From: Treponema sp. OMZ 787 | GTDB lineage: Bacteria; Spirochaetota; Spirochaetia; Treponematales; Treponemataceae | Assembly: GCF_024181225.1 (NCBI RefSeq) | Contig: NZ_CP051198.1 | Coordinates: forward strand, 620,001-684,000 | Reading direction: 5' to 3' | Length of the DNA stretch: 64,000 bases | Part shown: piece by piece, positions 37,000 through 45,780 of the stretch | Layout of the letters: each line of letters starts with the position of its first letter | How positions within the stretch are numbered: position 1 is the first letter of the stretch | The notes under the pieces: generated by a model | What the model saw: only the letters and a program-made list of their open reading frames with translations | The model's database searches: none | Told to the model about the DNA's origin: nothing | Translations under genes and position numbers: made by a program

Positions 37000-37038
37000 T
37001 TATCTTTTCTTTTTAAAAATTTTCCGGGAGCATTTTAA

Positions 37039-38073
37039 ATGACTAACTCTTTTAAAAACTTTTTAGCTAAAAAGAATATTGAAATATCGGCAAAGCGTTA
37101 TTTTATTGATGCCATGAGTGCTATGGCCATGGGGCTTTTTTCTTCTCTATTGGTAGGCACGATTTTAAACAGCATAGGACTTAAGCTTAATATTCCGTTT
37201 TTAACCCAAACCGTCTGGCCTATTTGCCGCGATATGACGGGGGCAGCAATCGGTATAGCCATAGCCCATTCGCTAAAAGCCCATACCTTTGTGCTTTTTT
37301 CGGCAACGATAGTAGGTTTTGCAGGAAACAAGCTTGGCGGGCCTGTGGGAGCTTTTATAGCAACGATAATCAGTACCGAGCTTGGAAAGGCCGTTTCCCG
37401 AGAAACAAAGATTGACCTTATAGTTACGCCGATGGTAACAATTATTTCGGGAGCGGTTATTGCCTCTGCGGTGGGCCCCGGAATGTCCTCATTTATGACC
37501 TGGCTGGGAAAAATCATTATGGAAGCTACTACCTTACAGCCCTTTTGGATGGGGGTTACCGTTTCAGTTTTGGTCGGAGTTGTCCTTACTCTTCCTATAA
37601 GCAGTGCCGCAATCTGCATGATGCTTTCCCTTGGAGGGCTTGCGGGAGGAGCTGCAACCGCCGGCTGTGCGGCACAAATGATAGGCTTTGCAGCTATGAG
37701 TTATAGGGATAACGGGCTTGGAGGAAGTTTTGCTGTAGGCATAGGCACAAGTATGCTCCACATGCCCAATATAATCAAAAATCCTAAGATATGGATACCG
37801 CCAACCTTGGCAGCCGCTATTTTGGGGCCCTTGGCTACTATTGTTTTTAAGATGGAAAATATACCCCTCGGTTCAGGAATGGGAACCTGCGGCCTTGTCG
37901 GCCAAATAGGCACTATCACTGCAATGGAAGCTATAGGAAGGGGAGGCTTGGACACTTATGCAGCCATTCTTCTTTTACATTTTATCATGCCTGCGGCCTT
38001 AACTTTATTCTTTACCTTTCTTTTAAGAAAAATAAATTGGATTAAGGATGGAGATTTAAAGCTGAATCTTTAA
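37039..38073 (+). CDS. PTS EIIC-like membrane protein (PTS_EIIC_2 type)
   Basis: A 344-residue polytopic protein with about eight to ten Gly/Ala/Ile-rich helices. It shows the pattern of stand-alone PTS EIIC-like permeases: KRYFIDAMSAMAMGLFSSLL at the N-terminus, then FAGNKLGGPVGAFIATIIST, TLPISSAAICMMLSLGG and IGTSMLHMPNIIKNP. No EIIA or EIIB domain is attached or nearby, so phosphate-driven transport here is unproven; some members may be simple carriers or sensors. It starts 39 bases after the tRNA with GGGAG upstream. Confidence 0.8.
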   Translation: MTNSFKNFLAKKNIEISAKRYFIDAMSAMAMGLFSSLLVGTILNSIGLKLNIPFLTQTVWPICRDMTGAAIGIAIAHSLKAHTFVLFSATIVGFAGNKLGGPVGAFIATIISTELGKAVSRETKIDLIVTPMVTIISGAVIASAVGPGMSSFMTWLGKIIMEATTLQPFWMGVTVSVLVGVVLTLPISSAAICMMLSLGGLAGGAATAGCAAQMIGFAAMSYRDNGLGGSFAVGIGTSMLHMPNIIKNPKIWIPPTLAAAILGPLATIVFKMENIPLGSGMGTCGLVGQIGTITAMEAIGRGGLDTYAAILLLHFIMPAALTLFFTFLLRKINWIKDGDLKLNL

Positions 38074-38086
38074 AACCTGTTTAAAA

Positions 38087-38125
38087 TAAAAAAAGACGGC
38101 CTTAGAAAAAGACCGTCTTTTTTTG
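38087..38125 (+). terminator. Bidirectional intrinsic terminator between the EIIC-like gene and hppA
   Basis: AAAGACGG (38092-38099) pairs with CCGTCTTT (38113-38120). T-run on the right and A-run on the left serve the two convergent genes. Confidence 0.85.
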
Positions 38126-38165
38126 TGTTTATCCGATTTCCGCTTGCCGGAAACCTAACAAAAGT

Positions 38166-40238
38166 TTATCCCCAGTATAGTTTTAACATCGGGGCTATAA
38201 CCAATGAAACCATTGACATAAGCTTAATCAATATATTGATGGAGGGGCCGGAAGTATCTTTGAAGGGATCGCCTACAGTGTCGCCTACAACAGCGGCCTT
38301 GTGTGAGGGAGAACCCTTTCCGCCTGCGATTCCGCCTTCAATCATCTTCTTTGCATTATCCCATGCACCGCCTGCATTGGACATAAAGACTGCCAATACA
38401 ACGCCGGATACTGTTACACCTGTCAAAAGACCGATTAACATAGCGGGGCCTCCTGCAAAACCTACAAGAATGGGTGTAACGATTGCGGCAAGGCCGGGGA
38501 TAACCATTTCTTTTAAGGCGGCCTGAGTACTGATGTCTACGCATCTCTTGTAATCAGGTTTTTCGGTATTTTCCAAGATGCCGGGGTGCTGCTTAAACTG
38601 GCGGCGTACTTCTTCAATCATCTTATGAGCGGCCTTTCCTACTGCCGACATTGTCAAGGCTGAGAACAAGAAGGGGAAAACACCTCCCAAGAGAACGCCT
38701 ACAAGAACGTTAATGTTTGTAATATCTACACTTGCAACACCGGCTTGCTCTTTAAATGAAGTAAAGAGGATGATTGCTGTTAAGGCTGCTGATCCGATGG
38801 CAAAGCCCTTTCCGATAGCGGCTGTGGTGTTTCCTACAGCATCAAGGCTGTCTGTTATATTGCGTACATCCTTGGGGAAGTTTGCCATTTCGGCAAGACC
38901 GCCTGCATTGTCGGCGATGGGGCCGTAAGCATCAACTGCAAGCTGGATTCCTAATGTTACCAACATACCTACGGCAGCTATACCTACACCGTAAAGGCCT
39001 GCGAGCGTAAAGCTTGAAAAGATTGAAACTCCGATTAAAATCATAACGGGGAAGGCACTTCTCATACCTACTGCTAAACCTGAAATAATTGTGGTAGCTG
39101 CCCCTGTTTCGCAAGCATCTACGATTCCTTTAACGGGTTTTTTTCCTGTACCTGTGTAGAATTCCGTGATAATACCTATTAGAACACCGGCTGCAAGACC
39201 AATTACCGTAGAAGCAAAGACATGTAAATAGCCTTGGGTTCCGTTAAATGTTGCATCACCCATTATGAATTTGACTAGGAAGAAAACAAAGATGGTTGCA
39301 ACGATTGCGGCACCGAATGTTCCTGTGTTGAGAGCTTTTTGAGGGTTTGAACCCGGTTTTGCCTTTACAAAGAATGTTCCGATTAAGGATGCTACAAGAC
39401 CCACAACCGAAATAAGCAGGGGCAGAAGCATCATCTTCAATTTTAAAGAAGAATCCGGCGTGTTTACGATTAGACCCAGAATCATAGCACCTACCAATGA
39501 GCCTACAAAGGACTCAAAGAGGTCTGCACCCATACCTGCAACGTCACCTACATTGTCTCCTACATTATCAGCAATGGTAGCAGGATTTCGGGGGTCATCT
39601 TCGGGGATACCTGCTTCAACCTTTCCTACAAGATCGGCTCCTACGTCGGCAGCCTTTGTATAAATACCGCCGCCTACACGTGAGAAAAGGGCAATAGATG
39701 AAGCTCCTAATGAAAAAGCTGTTGCTAAGGGTAAAATAATATCTTTAAGGGTATTTTCTTCAGTTCCCAACATTGAAGTAGAGAGAATAAGAACGATAAA
39801 AAGACCTATAAATGCAAGACCGACAACGCTCATTCCCATAACGCTTCCGCCTGAAAAGGCTACTTTTAAGGCTCCGTTTAGACCCTGATCCTTGGCGGCT
39901 TGTGTTGTGCGTGAGTTTGCTTGTGTTGCAACGCGCATACCTATGTATCCGGCTGACATTGAAGCAAGAGCTCCAAGCAAGAATGAAAGAGATTGGAACT
40001 TAAGAGCTCCCTTATTTCCTATGGCTAGGAAAACGGCAACTATGGCGATGAAAGGTAGAAGAGTTATATATTCTCTTCTTAAAAAAGCCATAGCCCCATC
40101 GGCTATATGGCCTCCAATTTCTTTTAAAGCCTGATCTGAAACCTTTTGTTTATAAATCCATAAGGTTCTTACAAGTGCATAGGCTAGGGCTGCAATCCCG
40201 CCTCCGAGCACGGCATACAATGCGAGTGAAATACTCAT
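38166..40238 (-). CDS. hppA: Membrane-bound cation-pumping pyrophosphatase (K+-dependent type)
   Basis: The 690-residue protein has about 16 helices. The hydrolytic site blocks are intact: [20 protein letters not shown] followed by [15 protein letters not shown], and the late [40 protein letters not shown] has Ala where K+-independent enzymes have Lys, so it is of the K+-dependent group; whether it moves H+ or Na+ is not decided by what I can see. It uses pyrophosphate to energise the inner membrane, useful for a fermenting anaerobe. AGGAGG precedes the ATG. Confidence 0.97.
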   Translation of the reverse strand: MSISLALYAVLGGGIAALAYALVRTLWIYKQKVSDQALKEIGGHIADGAMAFLRREYITLLPFIAIVAVFLAIGNKGALKFQSLSFLLGALASMSAGYIGMRVATQANSRTTQAAKDQGLNGALKVAFSGGSVMGMSVVGLAFIGLFIVLILSTSMLGTEENTLKDIILPLATAFSLGASSIALFSRVGGGIYTKAADVGADLVGKVEAGIPEDDPRNPATIADNVGDNVGDVAGMGADLFESFVGSLVGAMILGLIVNTPDSSLKLKMMLLPLLISVVGLVASLIGTFFVKAKPGSNPQKALNTGTFGAAIVATIFVFFLVKFIMGDATFNGTQGYLHVFASTVIGLAAGVLIGIITEFYTGTGKKPVKGIVDACETGAATTIISGLAVGMRSAFPVMILIGVSIFSSFTLAGLYGVGIAAVGMLVTLGIQLAVDAYGPIADNAGGLAEMANFPKDVRNITDSLDAVGNTTAAIGKGFAIGSAALTAIILFTSFKEQAGVASVDITNINVLVGVLLGGVFPFLFSALTMSAVGKAAHKMIEEVRRQFKQHPGILENTEKPDYKRCVDISTQAALKEMVIPGLAAIVTPILVGFAGGPAMLIGLLTGVTVSGVVLAVFMSNAGGAWDNAKKMIEGGIAGGKGSPSHKAAVVGDTVGDPFKDTSGPSINILIKLMSMVSLVIAPMLKLYWG

Positions 40239-40347
40239 TTTTTCCTCCTGTTGTTAGTACAACTTGAAATAATTATACGGTTTTTCCGTCATAATATCTT
40301 TAAATTTACCATATTTTTGGGAGTTTTGCAAGTAGGGAATCAAGAGC

Positions 40348-40376
40348 TTGACAGGCAAAAATAAATCTGCTATCGT
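40348..40376 (+). promoter_or_regulatory. Promoter leading into the small-ORF/Bce operon
   Basis: TTGACA (40348-40353), a 17-base spacer and TATCGT (40371-40376). The expected start site is near 40383, about 6 bases before the first small ORF. It is the only good promoter seen between hppA and the response regulator gene. Confidence 0.6.
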
Positions 40377-40388
40377 AAATATCTAAAA

Positions 40389-40535
40389 ATGATTTCAAAA
40401 GCTTATTTCAACTGGAGATATACACCTAATTCGAGAGAAACAAGATTTTCTGCTGTTTTCAGATTATTCGCATTGAGTTTCCTCTTAATGATAGCCATAC
40501 TCATGTTTGTAAAACGTTTGATAGGAAAATTATAA
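40389..40535 (+). CDS. Small ORF (48 aa), predicted single-pass membrane peptide
   Basis: The ORF encodes 48 residues: a polar N-terminal half with several Arg (MISKAYFNWRYTPNSRETRF), then a hydrophobic helix (LFALSFLLMIAILMFV, about 26-41) and a basic end (KRLIGKL). There is no ribosome-binding site, but the predicted transcription start is only about 6 bases upstream, so leaderless translation is possible. I do not recognise it, and it could be a chance ORF; the clear helix with positive flanks supports it. Confidence 0.4.
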   Translation: MISKAYFNWRYTPNSRETRFSAVFRLFALSFLLMIAILMFVKRLIGKL

Positions 40536-40565
40536 AATTATGAGGCAGAAAGAGGAGAAAGAAAG

Positions 40566-40646
40566 ATGTATAAGATTTATTGGGTTATCAACAAAAAAGA
40601 CAAGGGGAGACTTTTTAGCAATAAACTTGAAGTAATTTATGGATAA
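40566..40646 (+). CDS. Small ORF (26 aa) of unknown function
   Basis: The ORF (MYKIYWVINKKDKGRLFSNK and six more residues) has a strong AGAGGAGAAAG ribosome-binding site 5-12 bases upstream of the ATG, better than many real genes here. It is basic and soluble. It lies between the two small membrane ORFs. It may be a leader peptide, a small protein or a chance ORF with purine-rich sequence. Confidence 0.35.
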   Translation: MYKIYWVINKKDKGRLFSNKLEVIYG

Positions 40647-40688
40647 ACTATTATCCAAAAATCATAACAAAATAAGAGGTTTTTCACA

Positions 40689-40844
40689 GTGAAAAAGAAG
40701 ATTTTTTTAATTATTATAACTATATTTTTTATATTCGCAACATATTGCATACACATAAAAAATATTTTTCGCTCGGCAAGGCAACTTCTTGTATTTGGTA
40801 AAAATATTCTCGTATTATCTTATCAAGAACCTAAACACAAATGA
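40689..40844 (+). CDS. Small membrane peptide (51 aa) coupled to the response regulator
   Basis: A GTG-started ORF of 51 residues: basic start (MKKK), one long hydrophobic helix (IFLIIITIFFIFATYCIHI), then a basic and hydrophobic tail (NIFRSARQLLVFGKNILVLS). AGAGG lies about 9 bases upstream. Its TGA overlaps the ATG of the response regulator gene (ATGA), the classical sign of coupled translation, so this is likely a real gene. I know no family match. Being first in a Bce-type operon, it could modulate the sensor kinase or the transporter in the membrane. Confidence 0.55.
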   Translation: MKKKIFLIIITIFFIFATYCIHIKNIFRSARQLLVFGKNILVLSYQEPKHK

Positions 40845-41539
40845 AACAGCTTATAAAAATTTTAATTGTAGAAGATGACTCAACAATAGCTTTAGGTTTA
40901 AAAAAGAATTTGGAACAGTGGAGCTTCGATGTGCGCTGTGCAAAAAATTTCAATAATATTTTGGAAGAATTTGAAGACTATGCTCCCTCCCTCGTCATAA
41001 TGGATATAGGGCTTCCCGCCTTTAACGGTTATCACTGGTGTTCCGAAATCAGAAATAAGTCGCAGGTTCCCATTATCTTTTTATCTTCCCGCAACGATAA
41101 AATGGATATTGTGATGGCTATGCAAATGGGCGGCGATGATTATATCGAAAAGCCTTTTGACATAGATGTAACCGTTGCAAAGATTCAGGCCGTTATCAGG
41201 CGGACATATCAATTTACCGCTTCAATGAATGAAGTTAACTTTGCAGGAACCGTTTTAAATTTGAGCACCCTCATTCTTGCATACAACAAAAAAACCGTCT
41301 TATTGACTGCAAACGAAATCAAAATTTTAAAATGCCTTTACTTGGCACAAGGCGAATTTGTTTCACGCGAAAAAATTATGGATGTACTTTGGCAAAACAA
41401 TCAGTTTGTAGATGATAATACCCTCTCGGTAAATATTACCCGTCTACGCAAAAAACTGGAGGGTATCGGACTTTTTAATTTTATCGAAAACAAAAAAGGT
41501 TTAGGATATAAGCTAAATGAAAATCACGGAAGCCGGTAA
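40841..41539 (+). CDS. OmpR-family response regulator, BceR-like
   Basis: The 232-residue protein has a receiver domain (ILIVEDDSTIALGLKKNLEQ, acceptor Asp in LVIMDIGLPAFNGYHW, Lys in YIEKPFDI) and a winged-helix DNA-binding domain (LTANEIKILKCLYLAQGEFV, DDNTLSVNITRLRKKLE). The fast arrangement with the kinase and the ABC genes downstream is that of BceR regulators, which switch on the transporter when it meets antimicrobial peptides such as bacitracin. It begins in the stop of the 51-residue peptide and overlaps the kinase gene by 23 bases. Confidence 0.92.
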   Translation: MKQLIKILIVEDDSTIALGLKKNLEQWSFDVRCAKNFNNILEEFEDYAPSLVIMDIGLPAFNGYHWCSEIRNKSQVPIIFLSSRNDKMDIVMAMQMGGDDYIEKPFDIDVTVAKIQAVIRRTYQFTASMNEVNFAGTVLNLSTLILAYNKKTVLLTANEIKILKCLYLAQGEFVSREKIMDVLWQNNQFVDDNTLSVNITRLRKKLEGIGLFNFIENKKGLGYKLNENHGSR

Positions 41540-42572
41540 ATTAAAAATAAACATAATTATAAAAAGTTTTTTTAAAGACAATTTTCTCTTTATATTTACC
41601 CCCTCTCTTTTAATCCTTGTGCAAGTGTTCATCCTATATTTAAGCAATGCCGAAAAAGGGCTCGCATCTTATATAAGTTCATTAAGTATTTCTATTTTAA
41701 TTATTTTTTTAATATTAAAATTTATTTTTTATTACCGTAAAAATACGGATTATTTTGATCTTTTAGAAAACTGTGAAATAAACTCAGGAGAAATATCTTT
41801 AAATGATGAAGACTTCTATTCAATGCAAAACTTATCTTTATCGCAGATTATTGCACTAAGCAAAATAAAAAAAATACTTTTAGAAAGAGAAGGTGCCATT
41901 TACGAAAACAGAAAAATGCTCATCGATCAAAACGATTATTTTTCTCTTTGGATTCATCAGATAAAAACGCCTATTACTTCCATAAATATTTTATTGCAAA
42001 ATATGAACTCTTCAAAAGATGAAATCTTTGAAATTAAAAAAGCTCTTTTAAACATAGATAATTATACTCAGATGGCCCTGCATTATTTAAAACTTCAAAG
42101 ACCTGACAGAGATTTGGATTTTTCTAATTTCAATCTAAATGATGTTCTTCAAAACATCTTCCGCAAATATAGAAGCATTTTTATTTATAAAAATATAGAG
42201 CTTAATTATAAGCCTTGCGATTTGAATATTATAAGCGATCCGGTTCTTTTTGAACTGATGATTGAGCAGATAGTTTCCAACAGCTTAAAGTACTGCGGAA
42301 TAGAAGGCAAACAAGGAATTTTAAGCATCTATATTGAAAATCGAAATCCTTCGGTTCTTGTAATTGAGGACAACGGAATCGGAATAAGCCCTTCCGACCT
42401 CCCTAAAATTTTCGATAAGGGGTATTCCGGTTTAAACGGCCGTCTCAGCGAAAAGGCTACAGGCCTCGGCCTTTACCTTGCACGGGAAATAGCCGAAAGA
42501 CTAAACTGTGAACTTAGCATAGATTCTCTTCAAGGTGAATGGACTAAGGCAAGAATTAAACTTGGAGGATAA
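41517..42572 (+). CDS. Intramembrane-sensing histidine kinase, BceS-like
   Basis: A 351-residue kinase with two N-terminal helices (about 22-42 and 50-70) and almost no extracellular loop, as in BceS kinases that sense through their transporter rather than a ligand domain. The H-box is FSLWIHQIKTPITSINILLQ (phospho-His near residue 148). ATP-binding blocks follow: EQIVSNSLKYCG (N-box), VIEDNGIGISPSDLPKIFDK, and SEKATGLGLYLAREIAERL. The start overlaps the regulator gene; AGGA lies 11 bases before the ATG. Confidence 0.92.
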   Translation: MKITEAGKLKINIIIKSFFKDNFLFIFTPSLLILVQVFILYLSNAEKGLASYISSLSISILIIFLILKFIFYYRKNTDYFDLLENCEINSGEISLNDEDFYSMQNLSLSQIIALSKIKKILLEREGAIYENRKMLIDQNDYFSLWIHQIKTPITSINILLQNMNSSKDEIFEIKKALLNIDNYTQMALHYLKLQRPDRDLDFSNFNLNDVLQNIFRKYRSIFIYKNIELNYKPCDLNIISDPVLFELMIEQIVSNSLKYCGIEGKQGILSIYIENRNPSVLVIEDNGIGISPSDLPKIFDKGYSGLNGRLSEKATGLGLYLAREIAERLNCELSIDSLQGEWTKARIKLGG

Positions 42573-42580
42573 CTTTAATC

Positions 42581-42596
42581 CTTACAAAAATGTAAG
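42581..42596 (+). promoter_or_regulatory. Predicted BceR-type operator upstream of the transporter genes
   Basis: A perfect palindrome CTTACAAAAATGTAAG contains TTACA-AAAA-TGTAA, which fits the TnACA-N4-TGTAA site described for BceR-type regulators. A partial second copy (AACAAAATGTAAG) follows at 42604-42616. A TACAAT -10-like box is at 42649-42654 with no good -35, as expected for an activated promoter; the palindrome is about 70 bases before the likely start site. Confidence 0.7.
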
Positions 42597-42685
42597 TCAA
42601 AAAAACAAAATGTAAGACTCCGTCAATGCAGCTCTTTTCTTTTTTTGATACAATGCTCATACTTAAATTTATATGGAGGTATTTT

Positions 42686-43447
42686 ATGGAAACATTACTT
42701 GACGTTAAAAATATTCAAAAAATTTATAAAGCCAGATTTTCAAAACAGGGAACGGTTGCCTTGCGCGATGTAAGTTTTTCGGTAAAGAAAAATGAATTTA
42801 CGGCTATCATGGGTGAATCGGGGTCAGGAAAAACGACCTTGCTCAATTTGCTTGCGACCTTGGATAAGCCTTCTTCCGGCGAAATATTTTTGCAAGGTGA
42901 GCCAGTATCCAAGATAAAGGGGAAAGATATTGCAGCCTTTAGGCGGAATAAATTGGGCTTTGTATTTCAAGATTATAATCTCTTGGATCAGTTTTCAGTA
43001 AAGGATAATATCTTACTTCCTCTTGTACTTTCAAATTATCCGATTGATGAAATGAATAGAAGGCTTCTTCCCATCGCAGAAAAGCTTGGGATTTCAGACC
43101 TTCTCGAAAAGTATCCTTATGAGATTTCGGGCGGTCAGTGCCAAAGAGCGGCTGCTGCACGAGCCTTTATTACAAGGCCTGAGCTCATCTTGGCAGATGA
43201 ACCTACAGGTGCCCTTGATTCAAAATCTTCCGATATGCTTTTGGAAACCTTTACTCAAATGAATGAAGAAGGACAGACCATCATAATGGTAACCCACAGT
43301 GCACGGGCTGCAAGCTATGCAAAGCGCGTTTTATTTTTGCGTGACGGAAATATCTATTACGAAATATACAAAGGCGATATGGGGCAGGCCGTTTTTAGGG
43401 AAAGGATCAATGAAGGTCTTTTTATGATGAACCGCAGCAGCATTTAG
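42686..43447 (+). CDS. ABC transporter ATPase, BceA-like
   Basis: The ATG at 42686 has GGAGG 7 bases upstream and gives METLLDVKNIQKIYKARF, a normal start; an in-frame ATG 60 bases earlier lies in the promoter. The 253-residue ATPase has Walker A MGESGSGKTTLLNLLATLD, Q-loop FVFQDYNLLDQFSVKDN, signature SGGQCQRAAAARAF and Walker B LILADEPTGALDSKS. It energises the BceB-like permease to release peptide antibiotics from lipid II-cycle targets. Expected to be induced through the palindrome upstream. Confidence 0.92.
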   Translation: METLLDVKNIQKIYKARFSKQGTVALRDVSFSVKKNEFTAIMGESGSGKTTLLNLLATLDKPSSGEIFLQGEPVSKIKGKDIAAFRRNKLGFVFQDYNLLDQFSVKDNILLPLVLSNYPIDEMNRRLLPIAEKLGISDLLEKYPYEISGGQCQRAAAARAFITRPELILADEPTGALDSKSSDMLLETFTQMNEEGQTIIMVTHSARAASYAKRVLFLRDGNIYYEIYKGDMGQAVFRERINEGLFMMNRSSI

Positions 43448-43464
43448 GAAAGGGAGGACAGTTT

Positions 43465-45507
43465 ATGAAACTTAATTTTTATTTTAAGCTTGCTAAAAAA
43501 AATATTTCGACAGGTGCAAAAACTTATATTCCATATATTTTTGCCTGCTCACTTTCGATAATGATGTTCTCGATTATGTACACTCTTTCACAAGATGCCT
43601 TTACTCAAAAATTAGGCGGACTTAAGGCTTTGATGGGATTCGGTGTTATAATAGTCGGCTTTTTTTCGATGATTTTTATCTTTTACGGAAATAAGTTTTT
43701 AATTAAGAACAGGGTAAAGGAAATAGGGCTTTATACTATTTTGGGACTTGAAAAAAAACATATTGCAGGAGTTTTGTTTTTCGAATTCCTAGCCTGTTAT
43801 TTTTTAAGTATGCTTTTTGGCGCAATAGGCTCCATGCTTTTCGGAAAATTATGCTTTTTAATTTTATTTAAGTTAAGCGGGATTCCTTCAAAAATCGACT
43901 ATAGTCTTTCGCTTACATTTTTAAAACCTGCAAGTATTGTATTCTTTTGTTTTTTTGTAATAAATTACCTTTATAATTTAAAAAAGATAAGTCTTTTAAA
44001 TCCTATCCAGCTTTTAACCGAATCAAAAAGCGGAGAAAAAAGGTCGAAATATTTACGCTTAAAAACTTTTCTTGCACTTTTTTTTGCCGGGGCAGGCTAT
44101 ATCCTTTCAATTTTAAGTTTTACTCCTATGACGGCTTTACAATTTTTTTTGCCTGCCGTTATTTTTGTAATTGCGGGAACCTTTTTTTTCTTTGAAAGCA
44201 TTACCGTTTTTATTTTAAATAAAATGAAAAAACGCAAATCCTATTATAAACCTGCAAAATTTATTTCCATTTCGGGAATGATTTACAGAATGAGTCAGCA
44301 TGCGAAGGGTTTGGCTAGTATCTGTATTTTGCTTACGATGATCCTGCTTACTCTCGCTTCGGTAACCAGTATTTATATGGTAAGCGAAAAAATCATATCA
44401 AAAGCCTTTATCCGCAATCACCAATTGGATAAACTATTTAGAAAAAATAATACGGAATTACAAAATAAGGAAAAATTAATTGCAGATATAAAAGAAATAG
44501 GTTTGAAGCACAGTATAGAAACAAAAGATTTATTGTATGTAAGATACTTTTATGGAATTTCAAATATAAACGGAAATGTTTTTTATGAAAATGATGATTC
44601 ATATTTTTCCCGCAATAATGTTCAAGTTATGCTGTGCAATCTTGATGATATTAAAAATATTTTTCCTGATGAGCTGCGTAAAAAATTATTAGCAAATGCT
44701 GCAAATATGAATGATGATGAGCTTTTTATTTTTTGCAATAAGGAGGTTGACTGCACAAAGCCTTTACGAATTGGTCAAAAAGAATTTAAACTAACAAAAC
44801 TTGAAAATAAATTTGTTGCCATACTGGATAATTCTCCATATATTCCTTATTCTCCTTTTCCTTATATAAATATTATAGCTAAAGATTCTAAAAGTCTTGA
44901 CCTTATTAAAGATGAATTAAATTTATTAAAAGAAAATTCAAAAGTGAGATTTAAAAATAAAAAACAGCTTACACTTGAAGAATCCTTTTTTTGGAATACT
45001 TCGGCCGATAATCTAAGTATTCCTCAAAGCTATTCTCAAGATATACAAAAATTGGCAAAGACTTCTGAAGCGGGGCTTTTTTATCACAATAAATTTGAGT
45101 CCTACAAAAACAGAAGAGAATTTGACGGAAGTTTTTTATTTTTAGGCGCTTTTTTAAGTTTGATGTTTTTAATCTGGCTCATCCTCATCATGTACTTTAA
45201 ACAAATTTCCGAAGGATTGGAAGACAGAAGACGATGGCAAATAATGCTCAAAATAGGAATGGATTCTTCTTTAATTAAAAAGACTTCACACGCCCAGCTT
45301 GTTTGGCTCTTTGTGCTTCCCGTTTTGGTTTCTCTGGTTCATTGCCTTTTTGCTTCTCCTCTGTTTACCCGGCTCTTATTTGCCTTTGGTCTTTTTAACA
45401 AGATAGTCTTTTTTGCTGCTCTGTTTTTAAGCGGGGGATTTACCTTAATTTTATATTTAGTTTTTTATAAGATTACTTCGAGTAAGTATAATAAAATTAT
45501 TAGATAG
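43465..45507 (+). CDS. ABC transporter permease, BceB-like (FtsX domains)
   Basis: The 680-residue protein has ten predicted helices: one, then a group of three to five near residues 60-160 and 190-260, then a large extracellular stretch (about 310-545) and a second FtsX-like group at the C-terminus. The first FtsX block contains FLIKNRVKEIGLYTILGLEK, and the extracellular part of about 235 residues between helices 7 and 8 is the peptide-sensing domain in BceB proteins. With the kinase it forms a sensory complex. Bce modules are mostly known from Firmicutes, so transfer is plausible. A strong terminator follows. Confidence 0.9.
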   Translation: MKLNFYFKLAKKNISTGAKTYIPYIFACSLSIMMFSIMYTLSQDAFTQKLGGLKALMGFGVIIVGFFSMIFIFYGNKFLIKNRVKEIGLYTILGLEKKHIAGVLFFEFLACYFLSMLFGAIGSMLFGKLCFLILFKLSGIPSKIDYSLSLTFLKPASIVFFCFFVINYLYNLKKISLLNPIQLLTESKSGEKRSKYLRLKTFLALFFAGAGYILSILSFTPMTALQFFLPAVIFVIAGTFFFFESITVFILNKMKKRKSYYKPAKFISISGMIYRMSQHAKGLASICILLTMILLTLASVTSIYMVSEKIISKAFIRNHQLDKLFRKNNTELQNKEKLIADIKEIGLKHSIETKDLLYVRYFYGISNINGNVFYENDDSYFSRNNVQVMLCNLDDIKNIFPDELRKKLLANAANMNDDELFIFCNKEVDCTKPLRIGQKEFKLTKLENKFVAILDNSPYIPYSPFPYINIIAKDSKSLDLIKDELNLLKENSKVRFKNKKQLTLEESFFWNTSADNLSIPQSYSQDIQKLAKTSEAGLFYHNKFESYKNRREFDGSFLFLGAFLSLMFLIWLILIMYFKQISEGLEDRRRWQIMLKIGMDSSLIKKTSHAQLVWLFVLPVLVSLVHCLFASPLFTRLLFAFGLFNKIVFFAALFLSGGFTLILYLVFYKITSSKYNKIIR

Positions 45508-45510
45508 ATA

Positions 45511-45540
45511 AAAGGGCTGTTCCGTTGAACAGCCCTTTGG
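45511..45540 (+). terminator. Strong hairpin after the BceB-like gene
   Basis: AAAGGGCTGTTC (45511-45522) pairs perfectly with GAACAGCCCTTT (45527-45538) around CGTT. The T-run is short, but 12 perfect pairs directly after the stop support a terminator. Confidence 0.8.
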
Positions 45541-45662
45541 TTGTAAGATGAACAAATGGTTTTTTAGGAACCGAGGTATGAAGTTTTTATAAAAATCGGT
45601 TTATCAATTCATAAAAGATAATATAATCATCATTACCTTTATCATAATTACAAAATTCTTCT

Positions 45663-45716
45663 TTACAATTTTTTTGCTGTGAAGAAACCGCCTTTTGTGT
45701 GAATTACTTTTTCCAT
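45663..45716 (-). pseudogene. Short ORF with possible frameshift in a run of seven A
   Basis: On the minus strand an ATG at 45716 with AAGGGAAG upstream opens MEKVIHTKGGFFTAKKL and stops. If one A of the seven (45669-45675) is removed, the frame runs on for 26 more residues (CKEEFCNYDKGNDDYIIFYE and so on, ending NRFL) to about 45590. This suggests a broken small gene, a sequencing error in the homopolymer, or slippage. Function unknown. Confidence 0.3.
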
Positions 45717-45780
45717 TGTAATCTTCCCTTAAAAATTTTTTATACGGAACTATGTATTCCCTTTGCATAGGGTAATTTTA

